A stretch of DNA of 64,000 nt from Deltaproteobacteria bacterium (GTDB lineage Bacteria; Myxococcota; Myxococcia; SLRQ01). The position numbers were made by a program, and so were the translations under genes. Below, piece after piece: positions 16,116 through 24,656 of the stretch. The DNA is taken from the NCBI GenBank assembly GCA_029210625.1, contig JARGFU010000021.1, positions 35,350 to 99,349 on the forward strand. The letters run 5' to 3'. The notes beneath the pieces are model-generated. The model saw only the letters and a program-made list of their open reading frames with translations. It was not told where the DNA came from and made no database searches. How positions within the stretch are numbered: the first letter of the stretch is position 1; every line of letters begins with the position of its first letter.

Positions 16116-18275
16116 CTAGAAGCGGTCCACGCTGTAGACGCCCTTGATCCGCTCGAGGCGGGTGATGACGTTCTGCAGCTGTTTCAGGTCGGTGATCAGC
16201 ACCTCGAAGGTGTTCACCGCGCGATCGTCGCCGGTGGAGCGGCAGTTGGCCTGGGCGATGTTCACCCCGGCCTCGGAGAAGCACTGGGAGAGCTCGGCCA
16301 GCAGCCCGCGCCGGTCGGAGGTCACGACCCGCAGGGAGACCGGCCGGCTGGTGCCCTTGGCCATGTCCCAGCTGACGTCGACCCGCCGATCGGGATCGGT
16401 GGCCAGGACCTTGTCGCAGTAGGCGGTGTGGACGGTCACGCCCCTGCCGCGGGTGATGAAGCCCACGATCTCGTCCCCCGGCACCGGGTTGCAGCAGCGG
16501 CCGAAGCGCACCAGCACGTCGTCGATGCCCTGGATCGAGATGCCGGCCTTCCCGCCGCCCCCGACATTGGAGAGGATCTTCGAGATCCGCCCCTCCTCCT
16601 TGGGCTTGCGGTCCCGGCCGGTGAGCTCCTCGGCCGGCAGCGCCCTGGAGATGGCCTGCGCGGCGGTGAGCTTGCCGTAGCCGATGGCCGAGAGGAGATC
16701 GTCGATGGTCTTGTAGTTGAAGCCCTCGGCGGCCTTCTGGAGCTGGCCGCCCTTGGTCAGGGACTTCAACGAGCGGCCGTGCTTGCGGGCCTCCTTCTCG
16801 AAGAGCTCGCGGCCGATCGAGAGGGAGCGGTCGCGCTGCTGCTTGCGGATGTAGGCGCGGATCCGGTTCTGCGCCCGGCCGGTCTTCACGAAGGTGAGCC
16901 AGTCCTTCGAGGGGTGGGCGTGCGGCGAGGTGAGGATCTCGACGGTGTCGCCGTTCTTCAGCCGCTGACGCAGCGGCACGATGCGGCCGCCCACCTTGGC
17001 GCCCACGCAGTGGTTGCCGACCTCGGAGTGCACGGAGAAGGCGAAGTCCACCGGGGTGGCGCCCCGGGGGAAGCTCTTCACCTCCCCCGCGGGGGTGAAG
17101 ACGAAGACCTCGTCCGAGAAGAGGTCGACCTTGACCGTCTCGAGGAACTCCTTGGGATCCGAGACGTCCTGCTGCCACTCGAGGAGCTGCCGCAGCCAGG
17201 CGAAGCGATCCGCGTCGTCCTTGCCGGGCTTCTTGCCCTCCTTGTAGGACCAGTGGGCCGCGATGCCCTCCTCGGCGACGCGGTGCATCTCCTGGGTGCG
17301 GATCTGGATCTCCACCCGCTCGCCGTAGGGCCCGATCACCGTCGTGTGCAGCGACTGGTACATGTTGGGCTTGGGCATCGCGATGTAGTCCTTGAAGCGC
17401 CCCGGCACGGGCTTCCACTGGGCGTGGACCAGGCCGAGGGCCTCGTAGCATCGCGAGATGCTGTCGGTGATGATCCGGAAGGCGATGAGGTCGTGGACCT
17501 GATCCAACTCCAGGCTGTTGGCCCGCATCTTCCGGTAGATCGAGTAGAGGTGCTTGCGCCGCCCGGTGACCTCGGCGGGGATCTCCTGCTCGGCGAGCTT
17601 CTCCTTCAGGATGGCGCCCACCTCTTCGATGTACTTCTGGTGCTCGCGCTGCTTCTTGGCGAGCTGCGAGGTGATCTCGTTGTAGTCGTGGGGCCGCAGG
17701 TAGCGGAAGGAGAGGTCCTCGAGCTCGATCTTCACCCACTGGATGCCGAGGCGGTTGGCGAGCGGCGCGTAGATCTCCAGGGTCTCCCGGGCGATCCGCT
17801 CCTGCTTCTCGGGCTTCATGTGAGTGAGCGTCCGCATGTTGTGGGTGCGGTCCGCCAGCTTCACCAGGATGACCCGCAGATCCTTGGCCATCGCCACGAT
17901 CATCTTGCGGAAGTTCTCGGCCTGCTTCTCCTCGGCCGTGGGCTGCCGGGTCTCCGAGAACTGCGAGAGCTTGGTCACCCCGTCGACCAGATCGGCCACC
18001 TCGGTGCCGAAGAGATCCACGAGCTCCTCGTAGGTCGCGAGGGTGTCCTCGATGGTGTCGTGCAGCAGGCCGGTCACCACCGACTGCTCGTCCAGGCGCA
18101 GCTCGGTGAGCAGGCCGGCCACCTCGAGGGGGTGGATCAGGTAGGGGTCGCCCGACTTGCGGACCTGCCCCTGGTGAACCTTCGCAGCGTAGACGTAGGC
18201 CTTCTTGACCAGGTCCAGATCGGCGCCCGGCCGGTACTCGGAGAGGTTCTTGAGGATGTCGCCCAGTCGGAGCAT
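16116..18275 (-). CDS. Bifunctional (p)ppGpp synthetase/hydrolase (Rel/SpoT homologue)
   Basis: A 719-residue long RSH protein, the stringent-response enzyme. The N-terminal HD hydrolase domain is intact (LLHDTIEDT near residue 70). The synthetase domain carries GRFKDYIAMPKPN; the RFKD form marks bifunctional enzymes, as against EFDD in synthetase-only RelA. A TGS domain (VFVFTPAGEVKSFPRGATPVD) follows, then a helical region with RCCNPVPGDEIVG and a C-terminal ACT domain. The start is MLRLGD at 18275, which matches family N-termini; a longer frame begins at 18428 but runs through the promoter. It is divergent from the PilZ-kinase operon and followed directly by the unknown protein. Confidence 0.96.
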   Translation of the reverse strand: MLRLGDILKNLSEYRPGADLDLVKKAYVYAAKVHQGQVRKSGDPYLIHPLEVAGLLTELRLDEQSVVTGLLHDTIEDTLATYEELVDLFGTEVADLVDGVTKLSQFSETRQPTAEEKQAENFRKMIVAMAKDLRVILVKLADRTHNMRTLTHMKPEKQERIARETLEIYAPLANRLGIQWVKIELEDLSFRYLRPHDYNEITSQLAKKQREHQKYIEEVGAILKEKLAEQEIPAEVTGRRKHLYSIYRKMRANSLELDQVHDLIAFRIITDSISRCYEALGLVHAQWKPVPGRFKDYIAMPKPNMYQSLHTTVIGPYGERVEIQIRTQEMHRVAEEGIAAHWSYKEGKKPGKDDADRFAWLRQLLEWQQDVSDPKEFLETVKVDLFSDEVFVFTPAGEVKSFPRGATPVDFAFSVHSEVGNHCVGAKVGGRIVPLRQRLKNGDTVEILTSPHAHPSKDWLTFVKTGRAQNRIRAYIRKQQRDRSLSIGRELFEKEARKHGRSLKSLTKGGQLQKAAEGFNYKTIDDLLSAIGYGKLTAAQAISRALPAEELTGRDRKPKEEGRISKILSNVGGGGKAGISIQGIDDVLVRFGRCCNPVPGDEIVGFITRGRGVTVHTAYCDKVLATDPDRRVDVSWDMAKGTSRPVSLRVVTSDRRGLLAELSQCFSEAGVNIAQANCRSTGDDRAVNTFEVLITDLKQLQNVITRLERIKGVYSVDRF

Positions 18276-18288
18276 GCGCGCTGTGTCG

Positions 18289-18331
18289 AAAAAAATCCCC
18301 GCGGCCGAAAAAGGGGCAGGTTCGAGTCCCC
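18289..18331 (-). promoter_or_regulatory. Possible attenuator in the rel leader
   Basis: Reading the minus strand: GGGG (18331-18328) can pair with CCCC (18316-18313), followed by TTTTT. The same CCCC can instead pair with GGGG (18300-18297), followed by A and TTTTTTT, ending 13 nt before the ATG. Two mutually exclusive stems, each with a U-tract, in a predicted 80-nt leader suggest transcription attenuation. The plus strand of this stretch also resembles a tRNA T-arm (see findings). Confidence 0.35.
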
Positions 18332-18362
18332 TACCTCCCAGCCGGGGGTGTTCTGCCGGGAG

Positions 18363-18397
18363 ATTGTAGCACCGGCCGGTATCGGCGCAATTGCGCC
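18363..18397 (-). promoter_or_regulatory. Promoter for the rel gene with an overlapping 14-bp palindrome
   Basis: On the minus strand TTGCGC (18390-18385), a 16-nt spacer and TACAAT (18368-18363), a strong -10, lie about 90 nt before the start. The perfect palindrome GGCGCAATTGCGCC (18384-18397) covers the -35 and sits between the divergent rel and PilZ-kinase genes. It is a good candidate operator for a dimeric regulator acting on both. Confidence 0.5.
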
Positions 18398-18427
18398 CAC
18401 CCCCGCAAAATGCGAATTTCGAGGTCA

Positions 18428-18967
18428 ATGAGCGCCGACCGGCGATCCGACAGAATCCGGGTCTCGATTCCCGCCACGGTCCGAGCCGGGTCCCGCGCCT
18501 ACCGGGACGTGGTCACGGATCTCTCCCTGACCGGCCTCTTCCTCCAGGCCGCCACCGAGCGTCCGCGCATCGGCGAGCGGATCCGCGTGTCCTTCAGCCT
18601 CCCGGTCGGCGACGAGCGGGCCATCCCCCTCGATGTCGACGGGGAAATCGCCCGGGTGGTGAAGAACATGGCCAACCGGACCAAGGGCCTGGGGGTGCGC
18701 TTCATCCGCCCCAAGCCCGCGGTCACCGAGGCCATCCAGGCCTACCTCGGCAGCGACGACGGCACCCTCGCCCGCCCCTCGGGCCTCGGCCGGTGGACCG
18801 GCAGCGGCCCCGCCGCCGACGAGCGCGAGGTGACCGATCCCGCCGAGCCCCGCTCGGCCCCGCCCGCCCGCACCTACGACTTCTCGGCCGAGGCGCCCGA
18901 CCTGGACGACGACGCCGAGATGGACACCGACCCGCGCTACCCGCTGCCCTCGGACGGGGACGCGTGA
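18428..18967 (+). CDS. PilZ domain protein (putative c-di-GMP receptor)
   Basis: A 179-residue protein. The PilZ domain fills residues ~1-110, with RxxxR-type basic motif RRSDRIRVSIPA, the second motif DLSLTGLFLQA and the late strand GLGVRFIRP. Both c-di-GMP-contact motifs are present, so binding is likely. The last ~70 residues are a Pro/Ala/Asp-rich tail. ATG 18428 was chosen over 18410 because GAGGT lies upstream. Its TGA overlaps the kinase GTG (GTGA), so PilZ and kinase are translationally coupled; c-di-GMP control of the kinase is an inference. Confidence 0.85.
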   Translation: MSADRRSDRIRVSIPATVRAGSRAYRDVVTDLSLTGLFLQAATERPRIGERIRVSFSLPVGDERAIPLDVDGEIARVVKNMANRTKGLGVRFIRPKPAVTEAIQAYLGSDDGTLARPSGLGRWTGSGPAADEREVTDPAEPRSAPPARTYDFSAEAPDLDDDAEMDTDPRYPLPSDGDA

Positions 18968-20277
18968 AGGTCGGCCAGACCATCGGCGGCTGCGAGATCG
19001 TCGAGGAGATCGGGGCCGGCGGCATGGCCGTCGTCTTCCGGGCCGTGCAGACCGGCCTGGGCCGCTCGGTCGCCATCAAGTTCCTCAAGCGCGAGCACCT
19101 CGAGTCCCGCGAGATGGTGCAGCGCTTCCGGCGCGAGGCGAAGAGCGTCGCCAGCCTCCAGCACGAGAACATCGTCAGCATCTACGACTTCCAGGAGGCC
19201 CCCGAGGGCCTCGGGATGATCCTGGAGTACGTCTCGGGCACCGACCTCCACGACCTGCTGGCCCGCTGCTATCGCCTGCCCCCGGACGTCGCCGCCATCA
19301 TCGGCCTGAAGGTCTGCTGCGCCCTGGAGTACGCCCACTACCGCAAGGTGGTGCACCGGGACATCAAGCCCTCGAACATCATGATCTCCTGGTCCGGCGA
19401 GGTGAAGCTCACCGACTTCGGCATCGCCAAGGACATGCTCTTCGACGACCTCACCCGGACGGGGATGGCCATCGGGACGCCCTCCTACATGTCGCCGGAG
19501 CAGGTGGTCGGCGCGAAGCTCGACTCGAAGAGCGACCTCTTCTCCTTCGGCATCCTCCTCTACCAGATGCTCACCGGCGAGCGCCCCTTCACCGACGACG
19601 ACGAGGGCACGGTGCTCGCCAAGATCCGGGACGAGGACTACCTGAGCCCGCGGCGGATCAACGCCGACATCCCGCTCTCCCTCGAGCGCATCGTCAAGCG
19701 CTGCCTGCAGAAGAAGCCCGAGGAGCGCTACGCCTCGACTGCCCTCCTGCGCCAGGACCTCGAGCGGGAGGTCGCCGACCGGGTGACCACCAACTACTCG
19801 GCCCGGCTGGTGACCTACCTCGCCAACCGCGGCTTCATCGAGCTGGGCGAAGCCCGGGCCCTGGTCGATCCGGAGGTTCTGGCGAGCCGCGAGATCCGAC
19901 GCGTCGATCTGGGGGGACCTCCGAGCCCCTCGGTCTGGGAGGTGCCCCTCCTCTCCGCCGGAGCCCTCCTCCTCCTCTCCCTCTGGGTCGCCCTCCTCCA
20001 CGGGGGCGTCGTCGGTCCGGGCGGCGCCGCTGCCCTCCCCTCCGCCCCCCCCGGTGAGGGCCGGGCCTACCTCAAGGTGGTCGCCGACCCCTGGGCCCAC
20101 GTCTACGTCGATGGCGCCTTCTTCGACACGACCCCCTTCGCCCGGGAGATCGCCCTGCCCTCCGGACCGCACGAGGTGACCCTGAAGAACGACTTCCTGG
20201 GGGAGAAGTCGGTGACGGTGGACCTGAAGGCGGGAGCGCACCAGGTCCTGCGGGAGAAGCTGGAGGCCGAGAAGTGA
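18964..20277 (+). CDS. Membrane Ser/Thr protein kinase with extracytoplasmic PEGA domain
   Basis: A 437-residue Hanks-type kinase. The kinase domain covers residues ~1-275: GAGGMAVVFRAVQ, VAIKFLKRE, HRDIKPSNIMIS, LTDFGIAKDM, GTPSYMSPEQ. A juxtamembrane region is followed by one transmembrane helix near residue 345 (LLSAGALLLLSLWVALL), then a C-terminal PEGA-type beta domain (YLKVVADPWAHVYVDGAFF, TPFAREIALPSGPHEVTLKN). PEGA domains often contact envelope polymers, so the kinase may sense the cell wall. GTG start overlaps the PilZ stop; its own stop overlaps the LysM gene start. The three genes form one operon. Confidence 0.92.
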   Translation: MKVGQTIGGCEIVEEIGAGGMAVVFRAVQTGLGRSVAIKFLKREHLESREMVQRFRREAKSVASLQHENIVSIYDFQEAPEGLGMILEYVSGTDLHDLLARCYRLPPDVAAIIGLKVCCALEYAHYRKVVHRDIKPSNIMISWSGEVKLTDFGIAKDMLFDDLTRTGMAIGTPSYMSPEQVVGAKLDSKSDLFSFGILLYQMLTGERPFTDDDEGTVLAKIRDEDYLSPRRINADIPLSLERIVKRCLQKKPEERYASTALLRQDLEREVADRVTTNYSARLVTYLANRGFIELGEARALVDPEVLASREIRRVDLGGPPSPSVWEVPLLSAGALLLLSLWVALLHGGVVGPGGAAALPSAPPGEGRAYLKVVADPWAHVYVDGAFFDTTPFAREIALPSGPHEVTLKNDFLGEKSVTVDLKAGAHQVLREKLEAEK

Positions 20278-21350
20278 GGCCAGCCCGGCGCCTGCTCCTC
20301 CTGGCCTCCCTGGCCCTGCTGCTCTCGCTGGGCCTGGCCGGCGAGGCCGCCGCGCAGATCACCCACGTGGTCGAGCGGGGGGACACCCTCTCGAGGGTCG
20401 CCCAGCGCTACTACGGCTCCGCCCGGAAGGCCTCCTACGTGGCCGGAGTGAACCGGATCCCCATGGACGGAGAGCTCAAGGTCGGTCAGCGCCTGAAGAT
20501 CGCCGTGGTCTGGACCTACCGGGTGCGCCGGGGCGATCGGCTCTCGGCCATCGCCCGCAAGGTCCTGGGCGACGAGCGGCGCTACACCTACCTCGCCCGC
20601 ATCAACGACATCGAGGAGGTCGGCCGCCTCTCGCCGGGCACCCGGCTCCTCATCCCGATCGAGGTCCGCCACAAGGCGGTGAGGGGCGAGAACCTCGGCA
20701 TCATCGCGAAGCACTATTACAACAACACCCGCCAGGCGAAGCTGCTGCGCGACTACAACTTCATCGGTAAGAAGGGCTTCTCCACCGGTGACGTGATCGT
20801 CGTCCCGATCTTCGATCGGAGCGCCGAGCTCTCCGAGGTGCAGCGCCGCATCAAGGACCACCGGGAGGCCGCCGCCCGGGCCACGGCTGCCCGCGAGGCG
20901 GCGAAGCCGGCCTCGAAGGCGGGCAAGCGAGCGGCCACCGCCGAGCCCGACCCCGCGCCCGAGCCCGAGGCGGAGGAGGCGCCGGCCCCCGTCGTCGACC
21001 TCGAGAAGCTCGACGCCGGCCTCCGCCGGAGCCTCGAGTCCCTGGATCAGGGGGCCTACGAGGAGGTGGTCGAGCTCCTCGAGCCCCTCCTCGACGAGGT
21101 CCCCGAGAGCGATCTCACCCGCCAGCGCGACCTGCGCCTGGCGCTGGCCACGGCCCTGGTGGCCCTCGGCCGCCGGGGCGAGGCGAGCAGCCACCTCCAG
21201 CGCCTGATCGAGCTCGACCCGGACACCTCCCTCGACCCCGTGGCCACCTCCCCCAAGATCCTCCAGGCCTTCGGGCGCGCCCAGGAGGCCTGGGCCGAGA
21301 GCTCCATGGAGAGCGCCGCCGAGGAGGAGCTGGGCGAGGGCGAGGAGTAG
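20274..21350 (+). CDS. Exported protein with three LysM domains and a TPR-like C-terminus
   Basis: A 358-residue protein starting at GTG 20274 (overlapping the kinase stop). A signal peptide runs to about GEAAAQ. Three LysM repeats follow: HVVERGDTLSRVAQRYYG, YRVRRGDRLSAIARKVLG and HKAVRGENLGIIAKHYY. An Ala/Glu/Pro linker leads to a helical region (LDQGAYEEVVELLEPLL, ALATALVALGRRGEASSHLQ) that looks TPR-like. It should bind peptidoglycan in the periplasm. In an operon with a PEGA-domain kinase it may present cell-wall information to the kinase; that link is inference. Confidence 0.87.
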   Translation: MRPARRLLLLASLALLLSLGLAGEAAAQITHVVERGDTLSRVAQRYYGSARKASYVAGVNRIPMDGELKVGQRLKIAVVWTYRVRRGDRLSAIARKVLGDERRYTYLARINDIEEVGRLSPGTRLLIPIEVRHKAVRGENLGIIAKHYYNNTRQAKLLRDYNFIGKKGFSTGDVIVVPIFDRSAELSEVQRRIKDHREAAARATAAREAAKPASKAGKRAATAEPDPAPEPEAEEAPAPVVDLEKLDAGLRRSLESLDQGAYEEVVELLEPLLDEVPESDLTRQRDLRLALATALVALGRRGEASSHLQRLIELDPDTSLDPVATSPKILQAFGRAQEAWAESSMESAAEEELGEGEE

Positions 21351-21397
21351 CGCGAGCGGCGTTTCCAAGCCTCCCCCGGGCGTGCTAGGCCTTCCCC

Positions 21398-22573
21398 ATG
21401 CCGGTATGCAACGCCTGCCAGGGACAGATTCAGGAGGGGATCGCGGCCTGCCCGGCCTGCGGTCAGGCGGTCGAGGCCGAGCCCATCCAGTTCGGCATCG
21501 TCTGTCCCGCCTGTGACACCTACAACGGCCCGGGCCTGAACGCCTGCCAGAGCTGCCAGGCGCCCCTGGTGCCGGCCGGCTTCACCGGCTTCTTCGAGGC
21601 CGCGAACCTCGAGCTGCCCTCGGCCCCCGCGCCCGCGCCGGCCGAGGCCCCGCCCTCGGTGGAGGTGGCCGCCGGCGCGGACGAGTTCGAGGTCCCCGCC
21701 CCCGCTCCGGCCGGCCCCACCGTCGCCGGGCGGGCGCGCAGCGACACCGGCGCCCTGCTCTGCTCTCTCTGCAAGACCCCCAACACCCCGGGCTCGAAGT
21801 TCTGCGGCGGCTGCGGCACGCCCCTGGGCGGCGGCGCCGGGGGTGGCGGCGGCACGATGATGATGCCCTCCTTCGCCAACGCGCCGAAGACCGGCGAAGC
21901 CCCCCAGGGCGGCACCCAGTTCTTCGGAGCGATGGAGCCTGGCAAGGCCAAGCTGATCCTCATCCGGGGCGAGGGCTTCGAGGGCGCCGAGTTCCGCCTG
22001 GGCTCGGAGCAGGTGATGGCCGGCCGGAGCAAGGGCCTGATCCTCTTCCCCTCCGACCCCTACCTCGGCGCGCACCACGCCACCTTCGTCTACCGCGACG
22101 GCCGCCTGCACGTCCGCGACGAGGGCACCCCCTCGGGCACCTACGTGCGGCTCAAGGGCGAGCAGGAGATGACCGTCGGCACCGAGCTGGTCATCGGCGA
22201 GCACCGCCTCCGCTACACCGGCGCCCTGCCGAAGGCGAGCAGCGAGGCCCAGGGGGCCACCCGCCCGGAGGGCGCGGTGCGCTTCGAGGAGGTGCTGGCC
22301 GGCGGGCGTCCGGGCCGCGCGTGGCTGCTGCCTGGCAACTCCGGGCGACCCGCGGTGATCGGCCGCGAGGGCTGCGAGATCGACCTGGTCAACGACCGCT
22401 TCGTCTCCACCCGCCACTGCGAGCTTCGCATCGAGGGGGGGCGCTGCTGGCTGAAGGACTACGGCTCGGTCAACGGCACCTTCATCCGGCTCCCCGCCTC
22501 GTCCGAGCGGGGCCTGGTGCACGGCGACTACCTCATGCTCGGCCAGCAGGTGCTGCGGGTCGAAGTGGCCTGA
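21398..22573 (+). CDS. Triple zinc-ribbon, double FHA-domain protein
   Basis: A 391-residue cytosolic protein. Three CxxC...CxxC zinc ribbons occur: C4/C7/C18/C21, C36/C39/C50/C53 and C122/C125/C136/C139, the second and third separated by a Pro/Ala linker. Two FHA-type domains follow. The first (about residues 185-275) has GTPSGTYVRL but lacks the usual GR...SR.H core. The second (about 305-391) is canonical: VIGREGCEI, STRHCEL, GSVNGTFIRL. FHA domains bind phosphothreonine, so partners are likely targets of the neighbouring kinases. ATG 21398 has no Shine-Dalgarno but a TAGGCC box 6 nt upstream. Paralogue at 24657. Confidence 0.88.
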   Translation: MPVCNACQGQIQEGIAACPACGQAVEAEPIQFGIVCPACDTYNGPGLNACQSCQAPLVPAGFTGFFEAANLELPSAPAPAPAEAPPSVEVAAGADEFEVPAPAPAGPTVAGRARSDTGALLCSLCKTPNTPGSKFCGGCGTPLGGGAGGGGGTMMMPSFANAPKTGEAPQGGTQFFGAMEPGKAKLILIRGEGFEGAEFRLGSEQVMAGRSKGLILFPSDPYLGAHHATFVYRDGRLHVRDEGTPSGTYVRLKGEQEMTVGTELVIGEHRLRYTGALPKASSEAQGATRPEGAVRFEEVLAGGRPGRAWLLPGNSGRPAVIGREGCEIDLVNDRFVSTRHCELRIEGGRCWLKDYGSVNGTFIRLPASSERGLVHGDYLMLGQQVLRVEVA

Positions 22574-22577
22574 GAGC

Positions 22578-22601
22578 GGGGGGGAGCCTCCGCTCCCCCC
22601 C
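22578..22601. terminator. Bidirectional hairpin between FHA gene and kinase gene (first)
   Basis: A 10-bp stem (seven G, then AGC, with its complement) closes a CTCC loop just after the FHA gene stop. A second hairpin with the same loop and inner stem lies at 22727-22744. Confidence 0.65.
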
Positions 22602-22726
22602 GATCCCCCCCAGCTCGAGCCAGAGGTGCACGGCTCCGCTGGCCTGCGCCGGCGCCCGGCCGGCAGGCCGGGTTCGCGCCGCCTCCGGCCGCTCCGAAGA
22701 CCGGTCAGCAATGGTCTCGGTCCATA

Positions 22727-22744
22727 GGGGAGCCTCCGCTCCCC
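22727..22744. terminator. Bidirectional hairpin between FHA gene and kinase gene (second)
   Basis: GGGGAGC CTCC GCTCCCC, a 7-bp stem, lies 7 bp from the stop of the minus-strand kinase. The core is identical to the hairpin at 22578, so each convergent gene ends with a copy. The 125 bp between them hold nothing recognisable. Confidence 0.65.
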
Positions 22745-22750
22745 GATCCA

Positions 22751-24595
22751 TCAGCCGCTGCGGATCATCTCCTCGACCATCGCGCGATCCTTGGCGCGAG
22801 GCTCGAGCTGCAGGTAGCGGCGCAGCGCCTGCTTGGCCCGCCGCGAGTCGCCCTTGGCGAGGTAGGCGTTGCCGAGGCGGCGGTAGACCATGGCGTCGTT
22901 GGGGTTGGCCTTGGCGGCCTTCTCCCAGAGGTTGATCGCCCGCTCGAAGTCTCCCTTGGCCCAGAAGCGCTGGGCGTCCGCGGAGAACTTCCGCGCCATC
23001 TTGGGGTCGGTCTTCTGCCCCCCGGTCTCCTTCGGGTTCCGGGGGTTCCGGGGGTTCTTCGGCTCCTTGGGATCGCCCGGCGGATCGTTCACCGCGACCT
23101 CCGTGCCGGTGCCGGTGTCTGTGCCGGTCTCGGTGCCACCGGTGTTCCCGGCCTCGGTGCCCGTACCACCGGCCTCGGTGCCACCTGCCGTCCCCGTCCC
23201 CGTCTGCTCCCCGGTCCCCGCCGTGTTCCCCGTGTTCGCCGCGACCTCGGTACCCCCGGCGGCGGCCGTCCCGGTGCCGGTGGCCGCGCTGCCACCGGTC
23301 GCGGCCCCGCCGGTCTCGTCCTTCACGATGATCGTGTTCGGCTTCTTCTCGCCGCCCTTGCCCCGGCTCGCGACGGCGAAGTAGCCGCCCACGGCGGCCA
23401 GCAGCACCGCGCCGATCCCGACGAAGATGAAGACCTTCGAGCCCTTCTGACCCGGCACCATCGTGTTGCCGGCCGTCTGGACCGCGGGGTTGCTCGGCGC
23501 CATGCCCGGCAGCCCGCTCAAGGATCCCGCGGGCCCCTCGGGCTGCGGCGCCACCGGCGCGTGGGCCGAGGGCTCGGGCTGGGTCCCGCCCGCGATCGGC
23601 GCCGGCGCGGTGCCCGGCGAGGTGGCGGCGGTGTACTGCGCGCCCTGCCCCAGGGCGTTGAGCAGATCCCGCAGCTCGACCGCGGTCCGCGGGCGCACCT
23701 CGGGGTCCTTGGCCATGCAGCGCAGGATCAGGGCCTCGAGCTCGGTGGTGACCGTCGGGTTGATCGTGCGGGCCGGAGGCGGCTCCTCGATCAGGTGCTT
23801 GGTGACCATGCCCACCGAGGTGTCCGACTGGAAGGGCAACCGGCCGGTGGAGAGCTGGAAGAGGATCACGCCGATGGCGTAGAGGTCCGAGCGCGCGTCG
23901 AGGGGCTCGCCCTTGGCCTGCTCGGGGGACATGTACTCGGGGGTCCCGCAGACCAGGCCCTGCTGGGTGAGGGCCACGGCGTCGGGGGAGTCGGAGGGGT
24001 CCTGGATCTTGGCGATGCCGAAGTCGAGGACCTTCACGGTGTCGGGATCGTCCCGGCGGGCGACCACCATCACGTTCTCGGGCTTCAGGTCCCGGTGGAT
24101 GATGTTCGCGGCGTGCGCGTCGGCCAGGGCCGAGAGGACCTGATCCATGATGTGGACCAGCCGCCCCTGCGGCAGCGGGCCGTCGCGCTGGAGCAGCTGC
24201 CCCAGGTCGAGGCCCTCGAGGTACTCCATGGCGATGTAGAGGGCGCCGTCCTCCATCTGCCCGAAGTCCGTGACCTGGATGCTGTTGGGGTGGGTCAGGC
24301 GGCTGGCCGCCCGCGCCTCGCGCTGGAAGCGGGCCACCAGGGAGGCGTCGCCGTGGAGGGCCTGCCGCAGGACCTTCAGCACCACCTTCTTGTCGAGGGG
24401 CTGCTGCACGGCGAGGTACACCTTGCCCATGCCGCCCTCGCCGAGGACCTTCTCCACCAGATACTTCCCGGCGACGAGCTTGCCGATGTAGGGGTCGTCC
24501 CCCGCCCTGGCCACGACGGCCAGGTTGGAACCGCAAGCCGGACAGAACTTCGGAGAACCCTCTACCTGGGCTTCACAGGCTGGACAGGTGAGCAT
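22751..24595 (-). CDS. Zinc-ribbon Ser/Thr protein kinase with TM helix and TPR-like tail
   Basis: A 614-residue kinase. An N-terminal zinc ribbon (C4/C7/C18/C21) of the same type as in the FHA neighbours precedes a canonical kinase domain (~40-310): GEGGMGKVYLA, VVLKVLRQ, HRDLKPENVMVV, LDFGIAKI, GTPEYMSPEQ. A Pro/Ala linker and one transmembrane helix follow (about residue 390, VFIFVGIGAVLLAAVGGYFAV). Then comes a low-complexity stretch of Gly/Thr/Glu (about 420-510), a Pro/Asn/Lys run and two TPR-like repeats (AQRFWAKGDFERAINLWEKA, YRRLGNAYLAKGDSRRAKQA). TACAAC lies 7 nt before the ATG, with no Shine-Dalgarno. Divergent from the second FHA gene. Confidence 0.92.
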   Translation of the reverse strand: MLTCPACEAQVEGSPKFCPACGSNLAVVARAGDDPYIGKLVAGKYLVEKVLGEGGMGKVYLAVQQPLDKKVVLKVLRQALHGDASLVARFQREARAASRLTHPNSIQVTDFGQMEDGALYIAMEYLEGLDLGQLLQRDGPLPQGRLVHIMDQVLSALADAHAANIIHRDLKPENVMVVARRDDPDTVKVLDFGIAKIQDPSDSPDAVALTQQGLVCGTPEYMSPEQAKGEPLDARSDLYAIGVILFQLSTGRLPFQSDTSVGMVTKHLIEEPPPARTINPTVTTELEALILRCMAKDPEVRPRTAVELRDLLNALGQGAQYTAATSPGTAPAPIAGGTQPEPSAHAPVAPQPEGPAGSLSGLPGMAPSNPAVQTAGNTMVPGQKGSKVFIFVGIGAVLLAAVGGYFAVASRGKGGEKKPNTIIVKDETGGAATGGSAATGTGTAAAGGTEVAANTGNTAGTGEQTGTGTAGGTEAGGTGTEAGNTGGTETGTDTGTGTEVAVNDPPGDPKEPKNPRNPRNPKETGGQKTDPKMARKFSADAQRFWAKGDFERAINLWEKAAKANPNDAMVYRRLGNAYLAKGDSRRAKQALRRYLQLEPRAKDRAMVEEMIRSG

Positions 24596-24602
24596 CGAGA
24601 GG

Positions 24603-24608
24603 GTTGTA
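24603..24608 (-). promoter_or_regulatory. -10 box for a leaderless kinase transcript
   Basis: TACAAC on the minus strand, 7 nt before ATG 24595. No clear -35 was found. Confidence 0.4.
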
Positions 24609-24656
24609 CCTCAGATCCGGCCTGGCTTGTGCTAGGACGGGAGCCAGGAGGCGCGA

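Noticed and set aside
18313..18340. A tRNA gene
   Set aside because: Only a T-loop-like and acceptor-like end is present; there is no D-arm or anticodon arm, and the upstream DNA is the rel coding sequence.
18276..18428. Extended N-terminus of the rel gene (start at 18428)
   Set aside because: The extra 51 residues do not resemble Rel proteins and lie over a strong -10 box and a palindrome.
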